Positions 25,859-33,550 of a stretch of DNA of 39,117 bases are shown in pieces; position 1 is the first letter of the stretch; each line of letters begins with the position of its first letter. Below the pieces are notes generated by a model. That model was not told the origin of the DNA and did not search any database. It saw only the letters and a list, made by a program, of their open reading frames with translations. Where the stretch lies: positions 1 to 39,117 of the forward strand of contig VXTU01000054.1 of the NCBI GenBank assembly GCA_009837285.1, given 5' to 3'. The translations under genes and the position numbers were made by a program. This DNA comes from Chloroflexota bacterium. GTDB taxonomy: Bacteria; Chloroflexota; Dehalococcoidia; UBA2979.

Positions 25859-26560
25859 TCAGGCCGCCCGCGCCGCCTCGATGCGGGCGAGCGCGGACTC
25901 CCAGATCGCGTTGCCATCCTCGCCACCGAGCAGCGCCGCCGAGGCGCGCTCCGGGTGCGGCATCATGCCGAGCACGTTGCGGCGCTCGTTGAGCACGCCC
26001 GCGATGTTCGCCACCGACCCGTTCGGGTTCGCCTCGGCGGTCACGCGGCCGTCCGCGTCGCAGTAGCGGAACGCCACGCGTTGCTCGGCTTCGAGCATCT
26101 CGAGTGTGGCGGCGTCGGCGAAGTAGTTGCCCTCGCCGTGCGAGATTGGGACCTGCAGCACGCGCCCCGGCTCGATGCCGGCGGTGAACGGCGAGCGGTG
26201 CTCGGCGGGCACGAGGTGCGTCGGTTGGCAGCGGAACTGCAGCGAGGCGTTGCGCATCAGGATGCCGGGCAGCATGCCCGCCTCACACAAGATCTGGAAG
26301 CCGTTGCAGATGCCGATCACGAGCCCGCCGGCTTCGGCGTGGGCGCGTACGGACTGCATCACGGGTGAGAAACGCGCGATCGCGCCGCACCGGAGGTAGT
26401 CGCCGTACGAGAACCCGCCGGGCAGCACCACCAGGTCGGCGTCGCCGAGGTCCGTCTCGCGATGCCACACGCGACGCGCCGTAACGCCGAGACGTTCGAG
26501 GGCGAACACACAGTCGCCGTCGCTCCAGGTACCGGGGAACACGACGATCGCGGCCTGCAT
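25859..26560 (-). CDS. purQ: Phosphoribosylformylglycinamidine synthase glutaminase subunit PurQ
   Basis: Class I glutamine amidotransferase that supplies ammonia to PurL, 233 residues. The catalytic triad is visible: C85 in GICNGFQIL, and H202 and E204 in MMPHPE. VLPGGFSYGDYLRCGAIA is a PurQ hallmark. The ATG at 26560 gives MQAAIVVFPGTWSDGD, the family start; a GTG 18 bases upstream is possible. No strong Shine-Dalgarno sequence is seen. It lies 47 bases after pgpH and 27 bases before the first DUF4389 gene. Confidence 0.96.
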   Translation of the reverse strand: MQAAIVVFPGTWSDGDCVFALERLGVTARRVWHRETDLGDADLVVLPGGFSYGDYLRCGAIARFSPVMQSVRAHAEAGGLVIGICNGFQILCEAGMLPGILMRNASLQFRCQPTHLVPAEHRSPFTAGIEPGRVLQVPISHGEGNYFADAATLEMLEAEQRVAFRYCDADGRVTAEANPNGSVANIAGVLNERRNVLGMMPHPERASAALLGGEDGNAIWESALARIEAARAA

Positions 26561-26607
26561 GCCGCGATGATACGTCACCCGCGCGCGGCCCGGAACGCTC
26601 GGTGGTA

Positions 26608-28803
26608 CTACCGCTCGGGCTCGGGTGGCTCCTGCGTCGCGCCGCCGTGTGTGAGCGGCTCGCCCATCCCGCCCGTCTCACGCTCCTCGATCTCGTGCTC
26701 CGTGGGCTCCGGATACTGCACCCGGGGGTGGTAGACGGCGTTCAGCGTCTGGATGAAGGAGTCGGCGACGATGCGCAGGTCGCGCAGCGAGATGTCGCAC
26801 TCCGCGAACTGGTCCTCCTCGATCCGCTCGCGCTGGATCTCGTTCACGATCGCGCTGATGGCGCCGACCGTGCGGTCGCTGCTGGCGCGTACCGCCGCCT
26901 CGCTGGAGTCCGCGAGCATGATGATCGCCGCCTCGCGCGACTGCGGGCGCGGGCCGGGGTAGCGGAAGAGGTCGGGGTCGACCGAGGGATCCTCGGCGGC
27001 AGCGCGGCGGTAGAAGAACTGCACGCGGCGCGTGCCGTGGTGCTGCGGGATGAACTGCGCCACCGCCGCCGGCAGGCCCTCTCGCCGGGCGAGGTCGAGG
27101 CCGACCTGCACGTGCTGCTGGATGAGGCGCGTGCTCTGCAATGGGTCGAGCGTGGCGTGGGGGTCCTCGATCTCCGACTGGTTCTCGATGAAGAACTCGG
27201 GCGCGGTGAGCTTGCCGATGTCGTGGTAGTACGCCCCGACGCGCACCAGCAGCGGATCCGCGCCGATGCGGTCGGCGGCGCGCTCGGCCATGTTGCTGAC
27301 GAGCACCGAGTGCTGGAACGTACCCGGCGCCTCGTCCTGCAGGCGTCGCAGCAGCGGGTGCCCGAACTGCGCCAGCTCCATGAGCTCGACCCGCGTGATG
27401 ATGCCGAACGGCCGGCTCAGCAGCAGGAAGAACCCGACGCCGATCAGCGCCGACGACAGCCCGCTGACCGCGCCGCCGGCCACGAACCACGCGAGGTCCG
27501 CGATCTGCCGGTCGGCGTCGAGCAGCCAGATAGCCAGCAGCGAGGCGATCACCGCCCCGCCCGTCGTCACCCCGGCGACGAGGTAGCGGTTCACGTGCAG
27601 CGCGCGCGAGGCGACGAAGACGCCTCCGAGCGACCCCGATGTGAGCGCGAGCCAGAGCCGCGCCGTCTCCAGCTGGCCGCCACCGATCGCGTCCGCGAAG
27701 GGCAGCGCGATCGAGACGAACGCCGCCACGGCGGCGAGCAGCAGCGTCAGCAGCATCGCCACGCCGAGGTCAAGCAGGACGGCCGCCGCCATCGGCGCCG
27801 CGGCGACGGGGATCGCGTAGACGAGGAAGTGTCGCTCGACATCGGGGAGCAGCAGCGGCAGCGCGAACTTGAGCGCGACGGCGGGCAGCACGAGGAGCAG
27901 CGCGAACAGCGTGAGCCGGCGGACGCCGATGAGTGCGGCCGGCCGCACCACGTAGAGATACGCGCCGCACGCCGCGCCCGCGATGAGCGCCACGATCACG
28001 GCCGCGGCGACACCGCGTGGATCGACGCCGCCCGTCTGCAGCTCGGCGTGGCGCAGCATCTCGAGGTCCGCGGCGGTGAGCTCGCGGCCCTCCTCGACCA
28101 GCACCTGGCCCCGCTCGCGCGTGACCCTGACGGGTGCGATACGGCTGCGCGCGACGTCGCGCGCTGCGGTGGTCTCCTCCGGGTCGACGACGACGTTCGC
28201 CACGACGAGCGGCGTGAGCAGCTCGGTCAGCGCCACCAACTCGTCCGCGGTCAGCGACTCCGAGAGCCGCGAGGCCACGCTGCGGCGCGAGTCCTCGACC
28301 TGCTCGACCGTCACCTCGGGGCCACCGAGGACCGCTTCGAGCACGACGCGCGCCTCGTCCGCAAGGGCGCCGAACTCGGCGTCGGATGCCGCGGCGAACG
28401 TCGCGATCGCGCGCTCGGAGAGGGCTCCGGCCGTGGCCGCGCGGATGCGCGACTCGCGCTCGGAGTCACCGAGCGTTGCGAGACGCGCCTCCTGGATCTG
28501 GATGAGCTGCTGGTCCAGCTCGCCGAGCTGGCGGCGGAAGATAGAGAGGTCGAAGACCAGCTTGGCCGGCACCGCAGCGGCGGCTGCCTCGCGCGCCTCC
28601 TCGGTCAGCACGTCCGACTCGTAGGAGATGGCGCGTGGCGCCGCGAGGGTGAACGGCGACGCCTCGCCCTCGCGCAGCTTCGTGCCGCCGGGGTACCACG
28701 GGAACAGCAGCGCGGTGAGCGCGGCGGCGATGACCAGGCCCAGCACGATGGCCGTGAGGCGCGAGTACCAGGCGTTCGTTTCGTCGGTGCTGTTCAGGGA
28801 CAC
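26608..28803 (-). CDS. pgpH: PgpH/YqfF-type c-di-AMP phosphodiesterase (7TM-HD)
   Basis: 731 residues. A membrane helix (about 16-36) is followed by a large extracytoplasmic 7TMR-HDED domain (about 40-262), then about seven membrane helices (264-465) and a cytoplasmic HD domain (about 475-690). The metal ligands are visible: H498 in FQHSVLVSNMAE, H527-D528 in YYHDIGK, H564, H588/H589 in PQHHG and the late Asp in IIMLADSSEAAVRAS. Characterised relatives in Listeria and Bacillus hydrolyse c-di-AMP. The start is GTG at 28803. Neighbours are yqeY and purQ; rpsU, yqeY and the PgpH gene also lie near each other in Firmicutes. Confidence 0.92.
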   Translation of the reverse strand: MSLNSTDETNAWYSRLTAIVLGLVIAAALTALLFPWYPGGTKLREGEASPFTLAAPRAISYESDVLTEEAREAAAAAVPAKLVFDLSIFRRQLGELDQQLIQIQEARLATLGDSERESRIRAATAGALSERAIATFAAASDAEFGALADEARVVLEAVLGGPEVTVEQVEDSRRSVASRLSESLTADELVALTELLTPLVVANVVVDPEETTAARDVARSRIAPVRVTRERGQVLVEEGRELTAADLEMLRHAELQTGGVDPRGVAAAVIVALIAGAACGAYLYVVRPAALIGVRRLTLFALLLVLPAVALKFALPLLLPDVERHFLVYAIPVAAAPMAAAVLLDLGVAMLLTLLLAAVAAFVSIALPFADAIGGGQLETARLWLALTSGSLGGVFVASRALHVNRYLVAGVTTGGAVIASLLAIWLLDADRQIADLAWFVAGGAVSGLSSALIGVGFFLLLSRPFGIITRVELMELAQFGHPLLRRLQDEAPGTFQHSVLVSNMAERAADRIGADPLLVRVGAYYHDIGKLTAPEFFIENQSEIEDPHATLDPLQSTRLIQQHVQVGLDLARREGLPAAVAQFIPQHHGTRRVQFFYRRAAAEDPSVDPDLFRYPGPRPQSREAAIIMLADSSEAAVRASSDRTVGAISAIVNEIQRERIEEDQFAECDISLRDLRIVADSFIQTLNAVYHPRVQYPEPTEHEIEERETGGMGEPLTHGGATQEPPEPER

Positions 28804-28828
28804 GGACGTCGATGTCGGCGGCGATCCG

Positions 28829-29281
28829 TCAACCGCTCGCCAGCCGCTCCCGGACGAGTTCGTTCACGCGTCGGCCGTCCGCGCGTCCACGCACCCGCCC
28901 CATGAGCGGGCCCATCACCTTGCCGAGGTCGCCGGGCCCGCTGGCGCCGACCTCTGCGACTACCTCGTCGATGGCAGCGCGGATCTCCTCCTCGCTCAGC
29001 TCCTCGGGGAGGTACGCGCTGATGATGTCGAGTTCCGCCTGCTCGCGCTCGGCGAGGTCGTCGCGGCCGCCCTTCTGGTACTCCTCGATGGAGTCGCGGC
29101 GCTGACGCGCCTCACGCTGGAGCGCGACCACGGCCTCCTGGTCGTCGAGGTCGTGGCCGGCGGCGATCCGGGCGTTGTCGAGTGCCGCGATCAGCAGGCG
29201 CAGCGTGTCGCGACGCCCGGTGTCGCGGGCGCGCATGGCTGCGGTCATGTCCGCGCGGATGGTCTCCGCGATCGAGGGCAT
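28829..29281 (-). CDS. yqeY: GatB/YqeY domain protein
   Basis: 150 residues, all helical, matching the YqeY family that resembles the tail of the amidotransferase subunit GatB. Marks are RRDTLRLLIAALDNARI near the start, EREQAELDIISAYLPEELSEEEI in the middle and DLGKVMGPLMGRVRGRADGRRVNELVRE at the end. A tRNA-binding role is inferred from the GatB tail; the cellular role is not established. The ATG is at 29281. It lies between rpsU and pgpH, as in many Gram-positive genomes. Confidence 0.94.
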   Translation of the reverse strand: MPSIAETIRADMTAAMRARDTGRRDTLRLLIAALDNARIAAGHDLDDQEAVVALQREARQRRDSIEEYQKGGRDDLAEREQAELDIISAYLPEELSEEEIRAAIDEVVAEVGASGPGDLGKVMGPLMGRVRGRADGRRVNELVRERLASG

Positions 29282-29363
29282 CTTGTTCAGTGCCTGCCGT
29301 CCCTGGTCATGCGCGCACGATCCGCGCGTGGGAACCGGGCAAGGGAACCCGGGAGCGAGACCT

Positions 29364-29389
29364 CGGCGCGCCCGTGGCGGGTCGCGCCG
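29364..29389 (-). terminator. Hairpin immediately after rpsU
   Basis: Directly after the rpsU TAA, CGGCGCG-A-CCCG, a 3-base loop and CGGG-CGCGCCG pair into 7 + 4 base pairs with one bulged A. There is no U-tract. It may attenuate transcription between the abundant S21 and the rest of the operon, or stabilise the rpsU message. Confidence 0.5.
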
Positions 29390-29596
29390 TTAGCGTCGCT
29401 GCTTGGCCTGAGCGCGCATCGCCTTGCGCAGCTTGCGGAGGCGAGCGGCCTCCTTCTTCTTGCGGCGCACGGACGGCTTCTCGTAGTACTCCGCCCGCCG
29501 CGCCTCGGAGAGGATGCCGTCGGCCTGGACGCGCTTGTTGAAGCGCTTCAGCGCGGCCTCGAACGACTCCGTCTCCCCGACGAATACCTCGGTCAC
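29390..29596 (-). CDS. rpsU: 30S ribosomal protein S21
   Basis: 68 residues, a little longer than E. coli S21 through its Arg/Lys-rich C-terminal helix (KAMRAQAKQRR). The core TESFEAALKRFNKRVQADGILSE, followed by RRAEYYEKPSVRRKKKEAARLRK, is typical. S21 sits near the 3' end of 16S rRNA and helps initiation. The start is GTG (complement of 29594-29596) within VTEVFVGETESF; upstream in-frame codons to 29716 have no S21 similarity. It is the first gene of the rpsU-yqeY-pgpH-purQ run. Confidence 0.95.
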   Translation of the reverse strand: MTEVFVGETESFEAALKRFNKRVQADGILSEARRAEYYEKPSVRRKKKEAARLRKLRKAMRAQAKQRR

Positions 29597-29686
29597 CTGT
29601 GGTGTCGACCCTTCGCAACTATCCCGCGGGATCGCCCCGCGTTCCGCCCCGCGCCCGCGTACGGGCCCCGAGGGCGAGCGCTTTGA

Positions 29687-29716
29687 ATCGTAGGTGCGCC
29701 ACGCCGGGGGCGTCAA
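29687..29716 (-). promoter_or_regulatory. Predicted rpsU operon promoter (TTGACG-18-TACGAT)
   Basis: On the minus strand -35 TTGACG (29711-29716), an 18-base spacer and -10 TACGAT (29687-29692). The -35 contains the TGA stop of the amidohydrolase gene (29713-29715). The implied leader is about 85 bases. Confidence 0.6.
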
Positions 29717-31251
29717 TCACGCGACCCCGCACTACCGACGCCGGGTGCCTCGTACAGCACCTCGCCTGCCACCACCGTCGCCAGCACGCGACACGCGGCC
29801 GGGTCGGTCTCCAGCGGCCCCTCGACCACCACGAGGTCCGCAACGCGGCCCGGCTCCACGCGGCCCCGGTCGTCGAGCGCGCAGACCGCTGCCGCCCCCG
29901 ATGTCCACGCGGCGAGCGCCTCGAAGGGCTCGATCGCCTGCCCGGGCGCGAGCGTGCCTGGGCGCTCCGAAGACGCCGCGGTGCTCGCGGCGAGCGGCCC
30001 CGACCGGCTCACCGGCGCGTCCGAGGAGAACGCGAGCGTCACCCCGGCGTTGATCGCGTCGCGCCACGGGTGGAGGCGTTCGCGCTCGGCGGGCGACAAC
30101 AGCTGCTCGTAACGCGCGGTCACCTCAGTGAGCAGCCCCGGCTGCGCGACCACTGCCACCCCCGCCTCCGCGATCGCCTCGACGAGGTCGCGCGGCAGCA
30201 GCGGGGCGTGCTCGATGCGGTGGCCGCGGGGGTCTCCGGCAGCGCGGAACGCATCGAGCGCCGCGCGCACCGACTCGACGGTTGGCGCGTGGACGGCCAC
30301 GCGGCGGCCTGCGCCGGCCGCCGCCCGCACGACGGCCGCGAGGTCCTCCACGCCGACGACGTCACCCTCGAGCGCGTGCGGCTGCACCTTGACCTCGCCG
30401 CGTCGCGCCCGGCCGCCTGCCGCCTGCTCCGGCAGCTCGCCGAGATGGGCGGCGCCCTCCATGACGACGAGCCGCTGCGGCAGCGTCCCGTCGGCGGCGA
30501 GGCCGGCGAGCGTCGCCCACTCGGAAAGGCTGTTGCGCGGCCCGGCGTCGACGAGGGTCGTGACGCCCTCGGCCAGCCTCTCCCGCGCCCACGCGCCGAC
30601 CGCCGCTTCGACCGCAGAGGAGTCCGGTGGGGGCATCGCGGCTTCGACACGGTCCGCCATGTCGAGCAGCAGCCCGTCGAGCCGCCCGTCTTCGAGCGAG
30701 CGTCCGAATGCAGCGCCGGGCGGCTCCGGCACAGACTCGTCGATGCCCGCGAGGGCGAGCGCGCGCGAGTTCAGCACCTCGGCGTGCCCGGAGCGGTGCG
30801 TGAGCCGCACGGGGTGGCCCGGCGCGGCGGCGTCGAGCTCCGAGCGCGTGGGGTGGCGGCGCTCGGCGAGCATCGTCTCCTCATAGCCGTGGGCGCGCAC
30901 CCACGACCCCGGTGGCCGTTCCGCTGCCGCCCGGGCGATGAGGTCGAGGAGCTCCGGGATGGTCGACACAGCGCGCGGGGAGCAGTCGACGCCCGCCTCC
31001 GCCATCGCCGCCGCCAGGACGTGGAGGTGCGCGTCGATGAAGCCCGGCAGCACGGATGCCCCAGGCACGACGATGCGGCGGTGGTCGGCCGGCAGCGCAC
31101 GCGCGCAGTCCTCGGGCGTCCCGACCGCAACGATGCGTCCCTCGAGGCAGGCGACAGCGTCATGGGCGTGGCGCAGCGAGGCGCCGTCGGGTGTGAGCAC
31201 CCGCGCCTCGATCAGCAGCGGTTCGGGTGTTGGTGCGGCGTGCGAAGTCAT
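29713..31251 (-). CDS. YtcJ-like amidohydrolase (amidohydrolase family 3)
   Basis: 512 residues of the metal-dependent amidohydrolase superfamily. LPGFIDAHLH carries the HxH metal motif (H75, H77). Later metal and catalytic regions are VAVHAPTVES, HRIEHAPLLP and LAFSSDAPV, followed by the closing beta-sandwich segment GRVEPGRVADLVVVEG. This subfamily includes YtcJ-type enzymes of unknown or broad substrate; a carbamoylated lysine is not obvious. No signal peptide, so cytoplasmic. The ATG is at 31251. It is flanked by the respiratory genes and rpsU and shows no pathway link to either. Confidence 0.88.
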   Translation of the reverse strand: MTSHAAPTPEPLLIEARVLTPDGASLRHAHDAVACLEGRIVAVGTPEDCARALPADHRRIVVPGASVLPGFIDAHLHVLAAAMAEAGVDCSPRAVSTIPELLDLIARAAAERPPGSWVRAHGYEETMLAERRHPTRSELDAAAPGHPVRLTHRSGHAEVLNSRALALAGIDESVPEPPGAAFGRSLEDGRLDGLLLDMADRVEAAMPPPDSSAVEAAVGAWARERLAEGVTTLVDAGPRNSLSEWATLAGLAADGTLPQRLVVMEGAAHLGELPEQAAGGRARRGEVKVQPHALEGDVVGVEDLAAVVRAAAGAGRRVAVHAPTVESVRAALDAFRAAGDPRGHRIEHAPLLPRDLVEAIAEAGVAVVAQPGLLTEVTARYEQLLSPAERERLHPWRDAINAGVTLAFSSDAPVSRSGPLAASTAASSERPGTLAPGQAIEPFEALAAWTSGAAAVCALDDRGRVEPGRVADLVVVEGPLETDPAACRVLATVVAGEVLYEAPGVGSAGSRD

Positions 31252-31330
31252 CGGTCAGGCGGCCGTCGGGAGCGGCGCGTGGTGGACACGAAACAAGCGC
31301 GCGACGGTGAGGCCGCGCGCTCGCGTGTAT

Positions 31331-31344
31331 CTGCCCGAGGGCAG
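31331..31344 (-). terminator. Short palindromic hairpin after the second small Cys-protein gene
   Basis: CTGCCCTCGGGCAG (minus-strand reading) begins three bases past the stop at 31347 and folds into 5 bp with a CTCG loop. It has no U-tract. It is a candidate 3' end of the bc-complex transcript. Confidence 0.35.
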
Positions 31345-31346
31345 GA

Positions 31347-31490
31347 CTAGTCGGCGGAGGGCAGCACCTTCGGCTGCAGCTCTTCCATGCCGCGGCCGTC
31401 GATGTTCAGGTCGCAGTCGCCCGGCTTGATGCAGAGCACTTCGACCTCGGAGGTGTCGTCGCGGTATCGCTTGCCCAGTGCTACGGCCAT
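31347..31490 (-). CDS. Small protein, desulforedoxin-like relative lacking the CxxC
   Basis: 47 residues starting MAVALGKRYR and ending MEELQPKVLPSAD. The N-terminal GKRYR and overall layout resemble small zinc-ribbon/desulforedoxin-type proteins, but the expected CxxC at 11-14 is replaced by DDTS; only C20 and C26 remain. It is a paralog of the gene just upstream (31501-31617), sharing MAV-x-x-GKRYR. The ATG at 31490 fits; an upstream start at 31550 would overlap the partner. It lies 10 bases after the partner's stop, last in the respiratory gene run. Function unknown. Confidence 0.7.
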   Translation of the reverse strand: MAVALGKRYRDDTSEVEVLCIKPGDCDLNIDGRGMEELQPKVLPSAD

Positions 31491-31500
31491 CGTGCGCCCC

Positions 31501-31617
31501 CTAGATCTGCTCGAGCTCTTCGTCGCCGCACTTGAGGGCGCCGTCGCCACCGCGCGTCACGATGAACTCGGCGCCACAGCCGCCGCAGCGGTAGCGCTTT
31601 CCGGTCTCAACTGCCAT
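31501..31617 (-). CDS. Very small CxxC protein, desulforedoxin-like zinc ribbon
   Basis: 38 residues: MAVETGKRYRCGGCGAEFIV, then TRGGDGALKCGDEELEQI. C11-x2-C14 and C30 make three of the four cysteines of a rubredoxin-like/desulforedoxin knuckle; the fourth is missing because the chain ends early. A dimer or a pairing with the neighbouring 47-residue paralog could complete a metal site. The ATG at 31617 has GGAGGG about 8 bases upstream, strong evidence that it is translated. It lies between the cytochrome c-cupredoxin gene (105-base gap) and its paralog. A role in metal or electron handling is inference. Confidence 0.75.
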   Translation of the reverse strand: MAVETGKRYRCGGCGAEFIVTRGGDGALKCGDEELEQI

Positions 31618-31722
31618 GTGGACTTCCCTCCACCAGCGCCGCTCCCGCGGTCGCCATCCGTGTTGCCTCGTTGCGAGGGCGCCCGCAGAGCAGACGCGCC
31701 TCGTCCGTGCGTTTCCTGGTTG

Positions 31723-32793
31723 CTACTCCACCGTGACCGAGATGGCCATGCCGAGCTGGTAGTGCGCGGGCACGTTGCAGAACAGCAGGTACTGACCGGG
31801 CGACAGGTCGACCGTCGTCACCTGCGTCGAGTTGCCCGGGAACTCGAGGATCGTCGCGAGGATCTCGAGGCCACCCTCGTTCGCCTTGCCGCCCTCGATG
31901 GGCAGGCCGTCGGCCGCGACGTCGCTGCGGATGACCTTGAACTCGTGCGCCACGGCGCCCGCGTTCTCGACCTGGAAGGCGATCTTCCCGGACGGCAGCG
32001 GGCTGTCGACGATCATGTCCCACTCGGTCATCTGGACCATCACGGTGGCGTCGGCGTCGCTCACGTCGGCCGGCGGAGGCGTGGGCGTAGCCGGCGTGAC
32101 GACCGTGGTGGTGGCCTCGCCCGGCGCCGCGAACGGGTCGCGGCCGCGGAACTGCGCCTTGGTCTCCGGCGCCCAGTTGCCGCAGGACTCGGTGTTCACC
32201 GTGAGCGCGGTCGGGTCGATCACGACGGTCACCTCGCGGCTGCGCTCCGTGATCTCCTCGATGGTCGGGTGGCGGCCCAGCTCCTCTTCGAGCACGGTCG
32301 CGAACTGCTCCTCGTCGGCGTGGTGCCCTTCCTCGATCACGAGGTCCCAGAAGTCCTGCTTGCCGGTCGGGTCGTTGGTGAGCAGCGTGACCAGGTGGTT
32401 GACCTGCGTGTCGGAGAGCGGGCCGCCGAAGCGCTGCGACCACGTGGCCATGTAGGTGCCGGGTCGGCCGCACTCGATGGTCTCGCGCAGGTACTTGCGG
32501 ATCGCCTCGGCCTCGCCCTCGGGGGTGGCGGGCACGCCGGCGGCGTTGCCTTCCTCGTAGATCCAGAACGCCTTGTTGTTGATCGCCGCGCCGATGCCGC
32601 CGGTGCCTTCGAGGTCGTGGCAGGTGCGGCAGTTCTGGACGAACAGCCGCGCGCCGCGCTCGGCGTTGCGGTGCGTGATCTCCTCGGTCTCCACGACCTG
32701 GCGATTGGACTCGTTGAAAAGGTACCCGACGATGGTGAGGAAGCTGACGAACAGCAGCCCGATCATCACGTTGACCTGCTTGCTGGTGTTCAT
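31723..32793 (-). CDS. Membrane-anchored cytochrome c-cupredoxin fusion
   Basis: 356 residues. An N-terminal membrane anchor (about 9-27) leads to a class I cytochrome c domain with heme site CRTCH (55-59) and a probable distal Met at 115 (RPGTYMATWS). A linker of about 100 residues, partly Thr/Pro-rich (228-242), joins a C-terminal cupredoxin with type 1 copper ligands H283 (VAHEF), C339, H344 and M349 (CNVPAHYQLGM). It should carry electrons outside the membrane from the bc complex to a terminal acceptor. The ATG at 32793 has GGAGG upstream. It follows the Rieske gene after 36 bases that hold a CTCAG/CTGAG hairpin. Confidence 0.9.
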   Translation of the reverse strand: MNTSKQVNVMIGLLFVSFLTIVGYLFNESNRQVVETEEITHRNAERGARLFVQNCRTCHDLEGTGGIGAAINNKAFWIYEEGNAAGVPATPEGEAEAIRKYLRETIECGRPGTYMATWSQRFGGPLSDTQVNHLVTLLTNDPTGKQDFWDLVIEEGHHADEEQFATVLEEELGRHPTIEEITERSREVTVVIDPTALTVNTESCGNWAPETKAQFRGRDPFAAPGEATTTVVTPATPTPPPADVSDADATVMVQMTEWDMIVDSPLPSGKIAFQVENAGAVAHEFKVIRSDVAADGLPIEGGKANEGGLEILATILEFPGNSTQVTTVDLSPGQYLLFCNVPAHYQLGMAISVTVE

Positions 32794-32829
32794 CTCACCT
32801 CCGGCTCAGATGCCCTGAGTCGTGCCGGC

Positions 32830-33495
32830 CTACGTCGGCAGTGACGGGTGGTCAACTGCTCGTTGCGGGTTGTCCGGGCTGCCCGGCAGGCGGTCGCCCG
32901 TCTGCACCGTGAGGTTGCCGCTGTCGTCGATGTCGACCTTCATGGTCGTCATCGAGCGCGGCGCGGGGCCGAACACGCGGATGCCGGACTTCGTGTACGT
33001 CGAGCCGTGGCACGGGCAGCGGAACCACCCCTGGTCGCCCTCGTAGGTGAACCCGGAGCGCCACGGGACGGTGCAGCCGAGGTGGGGGCAGCGGTGCCAG
33101 AGCGCGAGCATGCCCGCGCCGCCGCCGCTGCCGCCGGGCCGCGCCTCGTTGGGGTCGAGGTTCATGAGCCAGAACTGGCCGATGATGTTGTGCTGCGGGT
33201 CACCGCCGCGCGGGTACTCCGAGGCGTTGCCGGCCGGGACGGGACCGCCGAAGCCCTTGATGCCGCGGGGGTAGAGGAAGTCCAGCGTGGCGGCGACGCT
33301 GCCGAGCAGCGTCAGGCCGAGGCCGGACCAGAACGACAGCCGGATGAAGTTCCGGCGCGTCATCTCGTCGCGCGTGGGGCGGCTGACCTGGGCGGCCGGG
33401 ACGGCCTGTCCCTCCGCCGCCTGGATGCGGCGCGCCGCGATCGCCTCTCGCCAGGCGTCGGTAATCTGCTCGGGGCTTTCTGTCTCGGTCGTCAC
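32830..33495 (-). CDS. Rieske iron-sulfur protein of the cytochrome bc complex
   Basis: 221 residues. The 2Fe-2S site is complete: C136-P-H138-L-G-C141 and C160-P-C162-H163-G. An N-terminal soluble stretch of about 45 residues precedes a twin-arginine-like TRRNF (46-50) and a membrane helix (about 53-74), fitting Tat export with the signal kept as anchor. A Gly-rich insertion (121-127) lies ahead of the first cluster loop. The protein takes electrons from quinol and passes them to the cytochrome c-type acceptor, here presumably the downstream fusion. The start is GTG at 33495. Confidence 0.95.
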   Translation of the reverse strand: MTTETESPEQITDAWREAIAARRIQAAEGQAVPAAQVSRPTRDEMTRRNFIRLSFWSGLGLTLLGSVAATLDFLYPRGIKGFGGPVPAGNASEYPRGGDPQHNIIGQFWLMNLDPNEARPGGSGGGAGMLALWHRCPHLGCTVPWRSGFTYEGDQGWFRCPCHGSTYTKSGIRVFGPAPRSMTTMKVDIDDSGNLTVQTGDRLPGSPDNPQRAVDHPSLPT

Positions 33496-33550
33496 TCAGA
33501 CGCTCCTCGCGCGCGGTGAGGCTCCCGCCGCACGGCGATCGCTTGACTCC

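Noticed and set aside
29330-29353. Repeated GGGAACC(C)GGG blocks resembling a tRNA T-arm
   Set aside because: No acceptor, anticodon or D-arm can be built around them; it is a short GC-rich direct repeat between rpsU and yqeY.
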